Shown here one piece after another: positions 1 to 9,588 of a DNA stretch of 64,000 nucleotides; position 1 is the first letter of the stretch, and each line of letters opens with the position of its first letter. The DNA comes from Vibrio kanaloae. Its GTDB lineage: Bacteria; Pseudomonadota; Gammaproteobacteria; Enterobacterales; Vibrionaceae. The position numbers and the translations under genes were made by a program. The notes under the pieces were generated by a model. It saw nothing but the letters and a program-made list of their open reading frames with translations, had not been told where the DNA came from and did not search any database. The stretch lies in the NCBI RefSeq assembly GCF_024347535.1, contig NZ_AP025497.1, forward strand, positions 2,976,001 to 3,040,000, given 5' to 3'.

Positions 1-434
1 GACATTTGGCCTAATTGCGTTAAAAACAACGACACTAACTGGCAGTTTATCTGTGGTGACATCGTATCTTGCCGAACTTTCTGAGCGGCAAAGTCCAATA
101 ATATCTGGCTTTCGGCCCCTAAATCTAAAAAATAAGGCTGCTGAAATATCGATTCCTGTAATGATAAATTACACGCTTGCTCTAGAGCTTGGATGTAAGG
201 GTCGGCAGGCGCTAAGTCAATGACCAATAATTCGCTGTCTTCACTTAGGCCATTATAAAAATGCGGTGCATTATTGGGGATGACCGCCACCGTACCGTGA
301 CCTATTTGCCCACTTTCACGTTCAAACTCACACGCCATGGTACCTCGCCAACCTAGCAGAACTTGAGCATAGCTGTGTAGGTGCTGACCCTGGCGTCTAG
401 CAATAACATTTCGTCTGATCTGAGTTTGATTCAC
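1..434 (-). CDS. AraC-family transcriptional regulator, N-terminal part (cut by window edge)
   Basis: Partial gene running off the left edge. I translated it by hand from a GTG at 434, which has an AGGA ribosome site about 8 bases upstream, and the frame stays open for about 144 codons. The product begins MNQTQIRRNVIARR and continues through a beta-rich cupin-like segment (HSYAQVLLGWRG near residue 20, IPNNAPHFYNG near residue 62). This resembles the ligand-sensing half of AraC-type regulators; the helix-turn-helix half would lie outside the window. It is divergent from the catabolic genes starting at 603 and shares their 168-bp promoter region, so it is probably their local regulator. The family call rests on the cupin half only. 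Confidence 0.7.
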   Translation of the reverse strand, partial: MNQTQIRRNVIARRQGQHLHSYAQVLLGWRGTMACEFERESGQIGHGTVAVIPNNAPHFYNGLSEDSELLVIDLAPADPYIQALEQACNLSLQESIFQQPYFLDLGAESQILLDFAAQKVRQDTMSPQINCQLVSLFLTQLGQM

Positions 435-602
435 CGTGTCTTTCCTACGTTTATCTGCGTGCTTAGTTTTCCCACTGTAGTACTTCCTTCCCCAAAATCT
501 TTCACTTTCGGAGTCTGAGTTAAATACCACAGAGTCTCAGGCAAATGTTCATCTCTTTTAACAGATAACATAACAATATATTAACAGGGAAGGAAGAATG
601 AC

Positions 603-1562
603 ATGCAACTTAACCAACAACAGGTTCACAACGCACTACCGTGGCTACCTTTAGTCGACGCGCTAAAGGATATTTTCACACGCGATGTAACGGCACCGAT
701 TCGTCATCACCACACCATGAATGTACCGCAAGATCCTAGCGCGACTTTGCTATTAATGCCGGCATGGATTGAAGGTGAGTATTTGGGAGTGAAACAGGTC
801 AATGTATTTCCGGGCAACTCTGCTCGTAATCAACCAGGGCTCAGCAGCCATTATCTACTTAGCTGTGGTAAAACTGGAAAAATGTTAGCTCAGATTGATG
901 GGAACGAACTAACGGCACGCAGAACCGCGGCCGCTTCAGCATTAGCTTCTCATTATCTATCACGTGAAACGGCGAGCAAAATGCTGATGGTTGGAGCTGG
1001 AAGAGTGGCACGACGCTTAGTCCCAGCCCATATGAGTGTACGTCCAATCAAGACCGTTCATGTGTGGGATATTAACCAGTCCGCTGCTGAGCAATTAGCA
1101 ACAGAGTTACGCGATGAGGGAGTGGACGCTGTTGCCTGCCCAAATGATCAACTGGAAGCGGTAGCAAGAGACGCAGATCTGATTAGTTGTGCAACGCTTT
1201 CAACGGCCCCAATCATTAAAGGTGAGTGGCTTAAACCCGGTGCGCATTTAGACTTAGTAGGAAGCTTTACCCCTACGATGCGTGAAACCAACAATGAAGC
1301 GCTAAAACGAGCCAATGTTTTTGTGGATGTGAAAGCAGCAGCACTGGTTGAGACGGGTGAGTTAATCATGCCTATCCGTGATGGCGCGATTACCGAAGAG
1401 AGTATCTTAGCCGATTTCTCAACCTTGTGTAGTGGTCAACATGCAGGGCGTGCAGGCCTTGACGATCCTGAAGCCGCAATCACTCTTTTCAAATCGGTCG
1501 GTGATTCTCGTGAAGATCTGGCTGGCGCGATTCTGGCTTACCAGTCAGTACAGAGCGTTTAA
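603..1562 (+). CDS. Ornithine cyclodeaminase / mu-crystallin family enzyme
   Basis: A 319-residue protein, the usual length for this NAD(P)-dependent family. The conserved ELTARRTAA segment lies at about 102-110 and a Rossmann loop GAGRVA at 131-136, followed by the acidic strand end HVWDIN. Family members include ornithine cyclodeaminase, alanine dehydrogenase and delta1-pyrroline-2-carboxylate or ketimine reductases; sequence alone does not choose among them. A GGAAGGAAG ribosome site precedes the ATG. It is the first gene of an apparent three-gene operon with an NhaC-type antiporter and a DadA-like oxidoreductase. That context favours reduction of a cyclic imine formed during D-amino-acid, proline or hydroxyproline breakdown, which is inference. 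Confidence 0.85.
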   Translation: MQLNQQQVHNALPWLPLVDALKDIFTRDVTAPIRHHHTMNVPQDPSATLLLMPAWIEGEYLGVKQVNVFPGNSARNQPGLSSHYLLSCGKTGKMLAQIDGNELTARRTAAASALASHYLSRETASKMLMVGAGRVARRLVPAHMSVRPIKTVHVWDINQSAAEQLATELRDEGVDAVACPNDQLEAVARDADLISCATLSTAPIIKGEWLKPGAHLDLVGSFTPTMRETNNEALKRANVFVDVKAAALVETGELIMPIRDGAITEESILADFSTLCSGQHAGRAGLDDPEAAITLFKSVGDSREDLAGAILAYQSVQSV

Positions 1563-1570
1563 ATAGTAAT

Positions 1571-1610
1571 AAGGCCGACGTGTACTTGGCCTTTTATTTT
1601 GCTGTCGGCC
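1571..1610 (+). other. Two mutually exclusive hairpins in intercistronic gap
   Basis: AAGGCC (1571-1576) can pair with GGCCTT (1588-1593), which is followed by a T-rich stretch and looks like a weak terminator. Alternatively GGCCGAC (1573-1579) can pair with GTCGGCC (1604-1610). The two stems share bases, so only one can form. It may act as an attenuator or partial terminator between the first and second gene of the cluster. No function is shown. Confidence 0.4.
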
Positions 1611-1690
1611 TGTTTATCCACTAGCAGGATTTCCATACGCGGCGCACCTTGCTTGGTGTGATTCTCGTGACTTTATTTGGAAAAATACCT

Positions 1691-3172
1691 ATGACTAAAA
1701 AGAATTCAGATTATACGGCGCCACCACCACTAGGCTTGGCGATCGTACCGATTATTCTCACCATTGCGCTGTTAGCGACACAAATTTTTTATTATGACGA
1801 CTTCACCCCACATATTGCGCTGGCCATTGGCTTCGCCATTACCGCGCTGGTTGGTTGGTATCAAGGGCTTCGGTGGCAGGACATAGAGTCCGGTGCATTT
1901 CGTGTTTTACACGTGGCGATGCCTTCAATTGCAACCCTTATTGTTGTGGGTATGCTAGTCAGCACTTGGATTGCCAGTGGTACGGTACCGACGCTGATCT
2001 ATTACGGTTTAGTGTTAATCGAACCTGAATGGTTTCTTGCTGCCACAATGTTATTGTGCTCTGTCGTTTCCCTTTCTATTGGTTCGAGTTGGACCACTGT
2101 CGGTACGGTGGGTCTTGCCTTAGTGGGTATTGGTTTTGCTTTTGGTATCCCAGCCTACTGGACGGCGGGAGCCGTTGTATCTGGTGCTTTTTTTGGCGAT
2201 AAAATCTCACCGTTGTCTGATACGACCAACCTTGCTGCCGCTGTGACTGAAACGAATGTGTTCGCTCATATTCGCAACATGATGCCGACCACCATTCCAG
2301 CCATGCTAATCGCTTTAACGCTGTACTCCATTCTTGGTGGTGTGGTGATGAGCGATACGACATCAGGCGCTCAGCAGCTACAAGAAATCACCGCTATTCA
2401 ATCGGGTTTGGAGAGTCATTTCTCTCTTGGTTTTCTTCCTTTGCTGCCACTTTTGGTGGTGATGGTGCTCGCTTTTTACAAAATAGCGCCGATCCCTGCC
2501 CTGTTTACAGGTTTTGTTTTCGGTGCCGGTGTAGCAGTGCATAATTATGATTACAACCTGAATGACATTCTGACATTTGCCCACAGTGGATACAAAATAG
2601 AGACAGGATCTGCAGCGCTGAATAATTTGCTGAATCGTGGTGGCGTCACATCCATGACCTGGGTGATTACCTTAATGATGTTTGCGCTGGCATTTGGTGG
2701 CGCGCTGGAGCGTACCGGATGTTTGGAGTCTGTCGTCAATGCAATAATGAAGTCCACCCGAGGTTTCAGAGGGTTACAAACCAATGCCATCCTCACTTCG
2801 GTAGCGACCAACGCCGTATCGGGTGATGTGTACCTCTCTATCGCGTTACCTGGCCGTATGTTTGGACCGCAATACGACAAACTCGGTTATAGCAGACTAA
2901 ATCTATCCAGAGCGATTGAAGAAGGAGGCACATTAGTCTCGCCCTTGATCCCTTGGAATGCGGGTGGCGCATTTGTGATGGGAACATTAGGGCTGGTTGT
3001 CACTCCAGGTGATTACAGTGCATTGCTATACGCACCATTAGCATTTGCTTGTTGGTTGTCACCCACTATCGGCATTATTTACGCTCAAACAGGGTGGTTC
3101 TCAAAGCGCACCGAGAAAGACGAAGCTACCAATAATGAGGTGGTTTCAGCCACCAGTGGCAGCCCCCACTGA
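1691..3172 (+). CDS. NhaC-type Na+/H+ antiporter family transporter
   Basis: A polytopic membrane protein of 493 residues from the ATG at 1691. The frame stays open to a TTG at 1649, but MTKKNSDYTAPPPLG is the more natural beginning and has GGA about 9 bases upstream. It has around a dozen hydrophobic segments and family-like stretches such as SIGSSWTTVGTVG, GAFFGDKISPLSDTTNLAAA and EEGGTLVSPLIPWNAGG, typical of the NhaC antiporter superfamily. Members exchange Na+ for H+ or organic substrates (for example malate-lactate exchange in MleN). Between two amino-acid catabolic enzymes it probably imports their substrate rather than controlling sodium; this is inference. Confidence 0.85.
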   Translation: MTKKNSDYTAPPPLGLAIVPIILTIALLATQIFYYDDFTPHIALAIGFAITALVGWYQGLRWQDIESGAFRVLHVAMPSIATLIVVGMLVSTWIASGTVPTLIYYGLVLIEPEWFLAATMLLCSVVSLSIGSSWTTVGTVGLALVGIGFAFGIPAYWTAGAVVSGAFFGDKISPLSDTTNLAAAVTETNVFAHIRNMMPTTIPAMLIALTLYSILGGVVMSDTTSGAQQLQEITAIQSGLESHFSLGFLPLLPLLVVMVLAFYKIAPIPALFTGFVFGAGVAVHNYDYNLNDILTFAHSGYKIETGSAALNNLLNRGGVTSMTWVITLMMFALAFGGALERTGCLESVVNAIMKSTRGFRGLQTNAILTSVATNAVSGDVYLSIALPGRMFGPQYDKLGYSRLNLSRAIEEGGTLVSPLIPWNAGGAFVMGTLGLVVTPGDYSALLYAPLAFACWLSPTIGIIYAQTGWFSKRTEKDEATNNEVVSATSGSPH

Positions 3173-3215
3173 TCCATATAACACACGATTTTTTCGCTAA
3201 GCCAGTAGGTAAAAC

Positions 3216-4511
3216 ATGACACAATCCGCTATACACACACCGAATGACGTTCAGTCCACTGTTGCAGTAATTGGTGCTGGAGTCGTTGGCCTTTGTACAG
3301 CCCTAGAAGCGCAGCGCCATGGCTATCAAGTCACACTGTTTGATAAGGGACTGCCGGGTAAAGGGACTTCGTTTGGCAATGCGGGTTACTTAGCCACAGA
3401 ATTGATGGATCCTTTGGCAACGAAAAAGACATTGTCTTCTGCGCCAAAAATGTGGATAGACCCAAAAGGTCCGCTGGCACTACCGTGGCAGTATCTACCC
3501 AAGGCGATCCCTTGGTTAGCACGCTTTGTGCGATCAGCCTCTTCTTCAAAAGTTGAGGCAAGCCGAAAAGCGCTCTATCAACTCAATCAAGCCGCCGTTC
3601 CCGCTTGGCAACGCTGCTTAGCCGATATTGGAGCCCAAGAACATCTCGTACCGTCAGGTTATTTATTGGTATGGGAATCAGCAAGCAAATTAGAAGAGGC
3701 AAAAGCGCATGCTGCTTACCTTGCACAGTGGGAAGTAGAAAGTGTCTTATTGCAAGGAGCACAACTGAGGGAAAAAGAACCGGGGCTGGCTGAGACGGTC
3801 AGTCATGCTCTATTTTTTCCCAATGCTTGCCGAGTTAAAGACCCTTACCTCTTATCAAAACATTTATTTGCGGTTTTTCAGGCCCGCGGGGGATGCTTTG
3901 AACAAGCTGAAGTAGACAAAATTCACCCACAAGGTAATTCCGTTAGAGTGGTCACCACGGATTTGCATGTGTATGAGCATGCGATACTTTGCACGGGAGC
4001 GTGGGGGAAACCATTACTAAAACAAGTGGGTATTTCCGTTCCACTCGAAGCTGAGCGTGGGTATCACTTGACGATAGATACAACGGATTTGGATACAACG
4101 GATTTGAAATCTAAGCCACTCAAACATCCGATTGGCTCAGCAGAGCGTAAATTTGTTATGAGCCCATTGGCGTCGGGTTTAAGGGTCGTGGGGATAACAG
4201 AAATAGGAGGCTTGCGTTTACCAGCGTTTACTCACAGGTTTCATGTGCTACGTCATCACAGCAGGCAACTGCTGCCGTTATTGAACAATTCGGCGTTGCC
4301 AGTGAGTGAATGGATGGGACACAGGCCCACGATTGCCGATTCACTGCCGGTGATAGATCGACACCCACATCATCCACAATTATTGTTTGCTTTTGGCCAT
4401 CAGCACTTAGGATTGACTCAAGCCGCTATTAGCGCGGAGTTGGTGATCAGCTTGTTGCGTAAAACAGAGCCTGAGTTTGATGTTGCTCCGTATCGGGTGG
4501 ATAGGTTTTAA
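3216..4511 (+). CDS. FAD-dependent D-amino-acid dehydrogenase-like oxidoreductase (DadA/DAO family)
   Basis: A 431-residue protein with an N-terminal FAD-binding Rossmann motif VIGAGVVGLCTAL at about 18-30 and a C-terminal GHQHLGLTQA segment, as in DadA and glycine/sarcosine oxidase-type enzymes. It probably oxidises a D-amino acid or cyclic imino acid and passes electrons to quinone. AGGTAAAAC precedes the ATG. It is the last gene of the cluster, 43 bases after the transporter. A perfect 15-bp tandem duplication (4077-4091 and 4092-4106) gives the repeated peptide DTTDLDTTDL, likely a surface-loop insertion because the frame is kept. Candidate substrates include D-hydroxyproline; the exact one is unknown. 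Confidence 0.82.
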   Translation: MTQSAIHTPNDVQSTVAVIGAGVVGLCTALEAQRHGYQVTLFDKGLPGKGTSFGNAGYLATELMDPLATKKTLSSAPKMWIDPKGPLALPWQYLPKAIPWLARFVRSASSSKVEASRKALYQLNQAAVPAWQRCLADIGAQEHLVPSGYLLVWESASKLEEAKAHAAYLAQWEVESVLLQGAQLREKEPGLAETVSHALFFPNACRVKDPYLLSKHLFAVFQARGGCFEQAEVDKIHPQGNSVRVVTTDLHVYEHAILCTGAWGKPLLKQVGISVPLEAERGYHLTIDTTDLDTTDLKSKPLKHPIGSAERKFVMSPLASGLRVVGITEIGGLRLPAFTHRFHVLRHHSRQLLPLLNNSALPVSEWMGHRPTIADSLPVIDRHPHHPQLLFAFGHQHLGLTQAAISAELVISLLRKTEPEFDVAPYRVDRF

Positions 4512-4613
4512 GCCTTACCGATTGCCGCTAGCCACCCATTGAAACCCAATTTTTAACAGGCCGAGAGAGGCGGATTTTTTCCGCTTCACATATCGCTTCA
4601 TGCTTACACATCA

Positions 4614-4641
4614 TTGACATATCACCGCTTGCTTGCGCTAC
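4614..4641 (+). promoter_or_regulatory. Possible sigma-70 promoter for tex
   Basis: TTGACA at 4614-4619 is a perfect -35 hexamer. A poor -10 candidate (CTACTT or TACTTT) follows after 18-19 bases, about 50 bases before the tex start. The call is supported mainly by the -35 match. Confidence 0.35.
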
Positions 4642-4689
4642 TTTACTCCGTAGAATAGGGCCATCAACATCAAACTAGAGATTCATCGG

Positions 4690-7020
4690 ATGAGCCAAGC
4701 TATCTGTCGACTGATCGCTGAAGAACTGAATGTCCGTTCTGAGCAAGTCACTGCCGCAGTAAACCTAATTGACGACGGTAACACCGTTCCCTTTATTGCC
4801 CGCTACCGTAAAGAAGTGACGGGTGGCTTAGACGATACTCAACTACGTAACCTTGATAGCCGCCTTTCATACCTTCGCGAACTTGATGATCGTCGCCAAA
4901 CGATTCTTAAGTCGATTCAAGACCAAGGTAAACTCACGCCAGAGTTAGAGCGTGATATCACTCAAGCCGACAGCAAGACGCGCCTAGAAGATCTGTACCT
5001 GCCATACAAACCAAAGCGCCGCACCAAAGGCCAGATCGCAATCGAAGCAGGCTTAGAGCCTCTTGCCGATACACTTTGGAATGAACCACAACACGATCCT
5101 GAAACGGAAGCTGCTAACTTCATCAGCAGCGATAAAGGTATTGCCGATACCAAAGCGGCACTCGATGGCGCACGTGCGATCATCATGGAGCGCATTGCTG
5201 AAGACGCCAACCTACTTGAGAAGATTCGCCAACACCTCACACGCAACTCGGAGCTAGTGGCGCGTGTTGTGGCAGGCAAAGAACAAGAAGGCGAGAAGTT
5301 CAAAGACTACTTCGAACACAACGAAAAGCTCAGCAAAGTGCCATCTCACCGTGCGCTTGCGATGTTACGTGGCCGCAATGAAGGCTTCCTAACGCTGGCG
5401 ATGAATGCAGACCCAGAGCAAGAAGAAGGTGTTCGTGCTTCATACTGCGAGAACATCATTTCTGATCACTACGGCATTACCCTAAGCAGCGCACCTGCGG
5501 ATGCATGGCGTAAGCAAGTGATCAGCTGGGCATGGCGCATCAAGGTTTCTATGCACATGGAAACTGAATTGATGGGCGCGATGAAAGAGCGTGCAGAGAT
5601 CGAAGCGATTGAAGTGTTCGCAACTAACCTTAAAGACTTGCTGATGGCAGCGCCGGCTGGCCCTCGTGCAACTTTAGGCTTAGATCCGGGTTTACGTACT
5701 GGTTCGAAAATCGCGGTGGTGGATTCAACTGGTAAAGTTCTGGCGACAGAAACCATTTACCCTCACCCGCCACAAAAGCAATACGACAAATCCGCACACG
5801 TTGTTGAGCAGATGATTCGTCAATTCAATGTTGACCTAGTTGCGATTGGTAATGGTACCGCTTCACGCGAAACCGACAGTTTTGTGGCTGATGTGATTAA
5901 ACGCGGCAACCTAAAAGCGCAAAAAATCATTGTTAGCGAAGCGGGTGCATCGGTGTACTCAGCGTCTGAGTTAGCAGCAAAAGAATTCCCGAACATGGAT
6001 GTATCGATTCGTGGCGCGGTGTCTATTGCTCGTCGTCTACAAGATCCACTGGCAGAGCTGGTGAAGATTGACCCTAAATCGATCGGTGTGGGCCAGTACC
6101 AGCATGACGTTAGCCAAACCATGCTCGCTAAACGCCTAGATGCGATTGTCGAAGACTGTGTAAACGCCGTAGGTGTTGATGTGAATACCGCGTCTGCTGC
6201 GCTGCTGACTCGCGTTGCCGGCCTTTCTAACACCATCGCTCAGAACATCGTGGACTTCCGTGATGAGAATGGTCGTTTTGAAGCGCGCACTACATTGAAG
6301 AAAGTGGCTCGTTTAGGTCCTAAAGCCTTTGAACAGTGTGCCGGCTTCTTACGTATCATGAATGGCAAGAACCCGCTGGATGCTTCATCGGTTCACCCAG
6401 AAGCTTATCCAGTGGTGAAAACAATCGCTGAGAAAAACCACAAAGACATCAAGTCTCTGGTGGGCAATACAGATTTCCTACGAGGTTTACATGCGATTGA
6501 TTACACCAACGAAAGCTTTGGTGTACCAACCGTAACCGACATCATTAAAGAGTTGGATAAACCGGGACGCGACCCTCGCCCTGAGTTCAAAACAGCAACC
6601 TTCGCTGATGGCGTAAATAGTGTTTCAGATCTAGAGCCAGGCATGATTCTAGAAGGTGTGGTTTCAAACGTGGCCAACTTTGGTGCCTTCGTTGATATTG
6701 GCGTTCACCAAGATGGCTTAGTGCATATATCTGCGCTCACCGATCGCTTTGTCTCTGACCCACGAGAAGTGGTTAAAGCCGGTGACATCGTCAAGGTGAA
6801 GGTGATGGAAGTGGATGTTCAGCGTAAGCGTATTGCGCTAAGCATGCGTATGAAAGATGAACCAGGCCAAGACAATAGAGCTCAACGTTCAAGTACACCT
6901 CGCACGCAAAACCGCCCGAATCAAAATTCACAAGGTGGACAGCGTCGTCGTGAGGAACCGCAACAAAACGCTGCGATGGGCGGTGCTTTCGCTGCTGCCT
7001 TTGCTAAAGCGAAGAAATAA
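4690..7020 (+). CDS. tex: Tex family RNA-binding transcription accessory protein
   Basis: At 776 residues it has full Tex length. Order: the N-terminal Tex region ([19 protein letters not shown]), a YqgF/RNase H-like domain near the middle ([17 protein letters not shown]), helix-hairpin-helix segments ([19 protein letters not shown]), then an S1 RNA-binding domain at roughly 650-725 ([21 protein letters not shown]). The last 50 residues are a low-complexity Arg/Gln/Asn-rich tail. Tex proteins bind nucleic acid and influence transcription and virulence-gene expression in several bacteria, in the cytoplasm. It is monocistronic, with its own terminator downstream. Confidence 0.95.
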   Translation: MSQAICRLIAEELNVRSEQVTAAVNLIDDGNTVPFIARYRKEVTGGLDDTQLRNLDSRLSYLRELDDRRQTILKSIQDQGKLTPELERDITQADSKTRLEDLYLPYKPKRRTKGQIAIEAGLEPLADTLWNEPQHDPETEAANFISSDKGIADTKAALDGARAIIMERIAEDANLLEKIRQHLTRNSELVARVVAGKEQEGEKFKDYFEHNEKLSKVPSHRALAMLRGRNEGFLTLAMNADPEQEEGVRASYCENIISDHYGITLSSAPADAWRKQVISWAWRIKVSMHMETELMGAMKERAEIEAIEVFATNLKDLLMAAPAGPRATLGLDPGLRTGSKIAVVDSTGKVLATETIYPHPPQKQYDKSAHVVEQMIRQFNVDLVAIGNGTASRETDSFVADVIKRGNLKAQKIIVSEAGASVYSASELAAKEFPNMDVSIRGAVSIARRLQDPLAELVKIDPKSIGVGQYQHDVSQTMLAKRLDAIVEDCVNAVGVDVNTASAALLTRVAGLSNTIAQNIVDFRDENGRFEARTTLKKVARLGPKAFEQCAGFLRIMNGKNPLDASSVHPEAYPVVKTIAEKNHKDIKSLVGNTDFLRGLHAIDYTNESFGVPTVTDIIKELDKPGRDPRPEFKTATFADGVNSVSDLEPGMILEGVVSNVANFGAFVDIGVHQDGLVHISALTDRFVSDPREVVKAGDIVKVKVMEVDVQRKRIALSMRMKDEPGQDNRAQRSSTPRTQNRPNQNSQGGQRRREEPQQNAAMGGAFAAAFAKAKK

Positions 7021-7094
7021 GTTGCGCTAAAGCGAATAGCCAGCGACTAACAAGTCAGTTTTCATCTTCAACAAAACTGACGTGCTAAAACAGA

Positions 7095-7130
7095 AAACCT
7101 GCACCCCTAAGGGTATGCAGGTTTTTTATT
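7095..7130 (+). terminator. Rho-independent terminator of tex
   Basis: The stem AAAACCTGCA / TGCAGGTTTT encloses a small CCCCTAAGGG loop region and continues into a T-run. It lies 75 bases after the tex stop. Confidence 0.85.
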
Positions 7131-7177
7131 ATGTGTTCAAAAAAGACATCAAAGCTGAACTGTATTCTACGTATTTT

Positions 7178-7226
7178 ATACTCAAAATAATTGGAGTTGC
7201 TGCGAGGCAACAAGTATGAAGAGTAT
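7178..7226. repeat. Small REP-like palindromic element
   Basis: A 49-bp unit bounded by the inverted hexamers ATACTC (7178-7183) and GAGTAT (7221-7226), with an inner hairpin GTTGC (7196-7200) / GCAAC (7207-7211). It resembles the TTGGAGTTGC...GGCAAC intergenic repeats I recall from Vibrio genomes, but only one copy is in this window, so its repeat status rests on memory. Confidence 0.4.
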
Positions 7227-7228
7227 AA

Positions 7229-7702
7229 TCACAATACAACCAACACTTCCGATGGAGCATGAGGCGCAACAGCATGACCATAATGATATTTTATGACCTT
7301 ACGTCGTTTCTCCATCTGTCCCTCCTGAATCGCCGCACCTAAAACATGCTTTGGCAGGCGGAAACGCATGGTATAGCCTTTGCCTTGGTCTGCACTGTAT
7401 GTTCTCAATGCCAATAGGCTGAATAACCGCTCAAAAGGATCTTGAGGTTCTTCATGGCTAATCGAATTGGCCTCTGACTCGTTTTCCATGTCATAACCTG
7501 GATGGTCTGAAGGATCCCAAGCCGACTGCTGCCTTCGCTTATCGTCCGGTTTTACCTTTCGTTCTGCATTGGTTTTGGCCAATGCTACTGCGGGAGCGAC
7601 GGGTACTCGAACTCTATTATCACGCGCAACTTGCTCTGTTTGCACATTAACGGATGGGGCAATTAGTGGCACACTCACTGCAGTTGCAGGTGACACAATC
7701 AT
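7229..7702 (-). CDS. Hypothetical protein, 157 residues
   Basis: I do not recognise a functional family. The ATG at 7702 has a good GGAG site 9 bases upstream, supporting a real gene. The N-terminal third is low-complexity and rich in Val, Ala and Pro (MIVSPATAVSVPLIAPSVNV). The middle is charged and disordered-looking (KPDDKRRQQSAWDPSDHPGY). The C-terminal part is more ordered (PFERLFSLLALRTYSADQGK, YTMRFRLPKHVLGAAIQ). There is no convincing signal peptide or membrane span, so a cytoplasmic location is likely. It sits alone between tex (convergent) and bioH (same strand, 193 bases upstream). Confidence 0.7.
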   Translation of the reverse strand: MIVSPATAVSVPLIAPSVNVQTEQVARDNRVRVPVAPAVALAKTNAERKVKPDDKRRQQSAWDPSDHPGYDMENESEANSISHEEPQDPFERLFSLLALRTYSADQGKGYTMRFRLPKHVLGAAIQEGQMEKRRKVIKYHYGHAVAPHAPSEVLVVL

Positions 7703-7895
7703 CGCGAACTCTCCTCAAGAATCGCCCATCGCTATTGCTAGTTTGCCGCGAGCATCATCTTCAACAACTCAACGCTCACAAACATAGCCCCTCTAGTTCA
7801 AATCCATACCGCGAATACAACCACATTGGCCTAATTCATATGAACTACTCTAGGGGTAGTCTATATATCGACCAAGTTATTTATTAATTTAGCAG

Positions 7896-8672
7896 TTATT
7901 TTTGAGCGAAGCTGACCAGTTCACTACAAAAGGCATCCGCTTCTGTCATAAATGGTGCATGCGAAGACTGAGTAAAGATGTATTGCTCGGTATGAGGCAA
8001 GGCTGTGCCCAGGTCTTTGGCGACCTTGATTGGCACCAATCCATCTAATCGACCGTATAAGCGCAACATAGGCACTGAAATCTCAGGTAACTGGTCACGG
8101 AGATCCACATCCGACAACATTTTCAAACCAGCTAACAACGACTTAGGGTTAGGTAGTGGACGGGACAACACCGCTTGCTTGAGCTGTTTTACATCTTGCC
8201 TTGCAGAAGGGCTCCCCATGGCTTGCAATGCCATAAAGCGTTCGATAGTTGTTTGAAAGTCTTCAACTAACTGCTCGGTAAACGCCGTTAATACGTTGGG
8301 TTGAATACCTCGCCATAGTACAGGTTCTTTTGCAGCAGCAAATTTAGGAGAACTCGCAACCGTCACTAGTTTGCTTACGTAATCAGAGTGATGCAAGGCC
8401 ATATGTGTCGCGACCAAACCACCGAGCGACCAACCAACCCAAATCGCTTGTTTCGGTGCGTCGACCATCAGTTGATGAGCAATTTCTTCAAGGTTTTGAG
8501 CATGGCAATGCGCGCTGTGTCCATACCCCGGCAGATCCACAACGTGAACTCGGAAATTAGCCTCTAAAGCATCTACGGTTTGCTGCCATACCGCCCCATT
8601 CATTCCCCAACCGTGAACCAAGACCAAATCCGTTCCTTGCCCGGATACATGCCAATACAACGCGTCACTCAT
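7896..8672 (-). CDS. bioH: Pimeloyl-[acyl-carrier protein] methyl ester esterase
   Basis: An alpha/beta hydrolase of 258 residues. The ATG at 8672 is preferred over the in-frame TTG at 8678 and places the nucleophile serine (GWSLGG) at 82, the number used for E. coli BioH. Other marks are the oxyanion stretch LVHGWGMNG, the acid region LYGRLDGLVP and the histidine in QSSHAPFMTE. BioH cleaves pimeloyl-ACP methyl ester to release pimeloyl-ACP for biotin synthesis in the cytoplasm. It is divergent from the comF-like gene, as in other gammaproteobacteria. Confidence 0.93.
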   Translation of the reverse strand: MSDALYWHVSGQGTDLVLVHGWGMNGAVWQQTVDALEANFRVHVVDLPGYGHSAHCHAQNLEEIAHQLMVDAPKQAIWVGWSLGGLVATHMALHHSDYVSKLVTVASSPKFAAAKEPVLWRGIQPNVLTAFTEQLVEDFQTTIERFMALQAMGSPSARQDVKQLKQAVLSRPLPNPKSLLAGLKMLSDVDLRDQLPEISVPMLRLYGRLDGLVPIKVAKDLGTALPHTEQYIFTQSSHAPFMTEADAFCSELVSFAQK

Positions 8673-8765
8673 TCTCAATATTCCCTACTTTTTCCATCAG
8701 CAATAACCTGCACTTTTCACTATGGTGAGTAAAAGGAACACCATAACCCAAAAGCATCACAAGCT

Positions 8766-9479
8766 ATGTTATCCGATTGGCTACAAAAACACACACCGCA
8801 TCTGGTCACATCACAATGCCACCTGTGCAAGCTAGAAAAGCTCCTCAGCGATACTCATCCTCGGTGGTGCCAAACTTGCCTCGATCTCTTTTGCCAACAG
8901 CCACGCTGCCAGCAATGTGGCTTGAAAACCTTAACTAACGTCGAGCAATGTGGTCAATGTCTATCGAACCCACCACCTTGGCATCGTCTCTATTGTGTGG
9001 GTGACTACGTCTTTCCAACAGCACGCTATATCCAACAAATGAAATACGCCGATAAGTTCTGGTTCGCTCGCGATTTATCAAAATTGTTAGCGCCACGTAT
9101 TCAGCACCCAGCGCCATTGATAACCAGTGTGCCTCTACATTGGGGGCGGTATATTCATAGGGGCTTTAATCAGAGTCAGTTATTAGCCCATTACACAGCC
9201 CAGGAACTGAACGTTAAAAGTGCAGTTTTATTTCGTCGATCTCGTTCAACGGTTTCGCAGCAAGGATTAACCAAATCCGCAAGGCAGATCAATCTAAAAA
9301 ACGCTTTCACGCTGCGCAATATGAATTTTTCAACGAACAATTATTCTCACATCGCGATAATTGATGATGTTGTAACCACAGGCAGTACTGTGTATCAATT
9401 ATGCCAATTACTACTTGAAGTGGGCGTTAAAAGGATTGATATTTACTGCATCTGCCGGACTCCTGAGCCCTCTGGATAA
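8766..9479 (+). CDS. comF: ComF family phosphoribosyltransferase-like protein
   Basis: A 237-residue protein with an N-terminal cysteine-rich zinc-finger-like region ([33 protein letters not shown]) and a C-terminal phosphoribosyltransferase fold carrying the PRPP-binding signature [12 protein letters not shown]. Relatives include E. coli GntX (YhgH) and the competence protein ComF, needed for DNA uptake in naturally competent bacteria. Vibrios are chitin-induced competent, so a role in transformation is plausible. The order bioH / comF / nfuA is conserved in the group. Confidence 0.9.
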   Translation: MLSDWLQKHTPHLVTSQCHLCKLEKLLSDTHPRWCQTCLDLFCQQPRCQQCGLKTLTNVEQCGQCLSNPPPWHRLYCVGDYVFPTARYIQQMKYADKFWFARDLSKLLAPRIQHPAPLITSVPLHWGRYIHRGFNQSQLLAHYTAQELNVKSAVLFRRSRSTVSQQGLTKSARQINLKNAFTLRNMNFSTNNYSHIAIIDDVVTTGSTVYQLCQLLLEVGVKRIDIYCICRTPEPSG

Positions 9480-9588
9480 AAGCTGTGGATCGCTACTTGT
9501 ACAGCAATCCAACAAAAAAGGGCTGAATTACAAATCTGACAGGGGTAGAATGGCGCTAATAACCTACAAATCTACTCAGGTATTCGTC

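Noticed and set aside
4559..4585. Possible terminator after the DadA-like gene (GCGGA...TCCGC)
   Set aside because: The stem is five bases with the T-run in the loop rather than after the stem.
5820..6236. Antisense open frame of 138 codons inside tex
   Set aside because: Shadow of a strongly coding tex frame; Ser/Arg-rich composition typical of antisense frames, with no ribosome site.
9415..9588. N-terminal extension of nfuA overlapping comF
   Set aside because: No ribosome site and not family-like; the GTG at 9589 gives the expected beginning.
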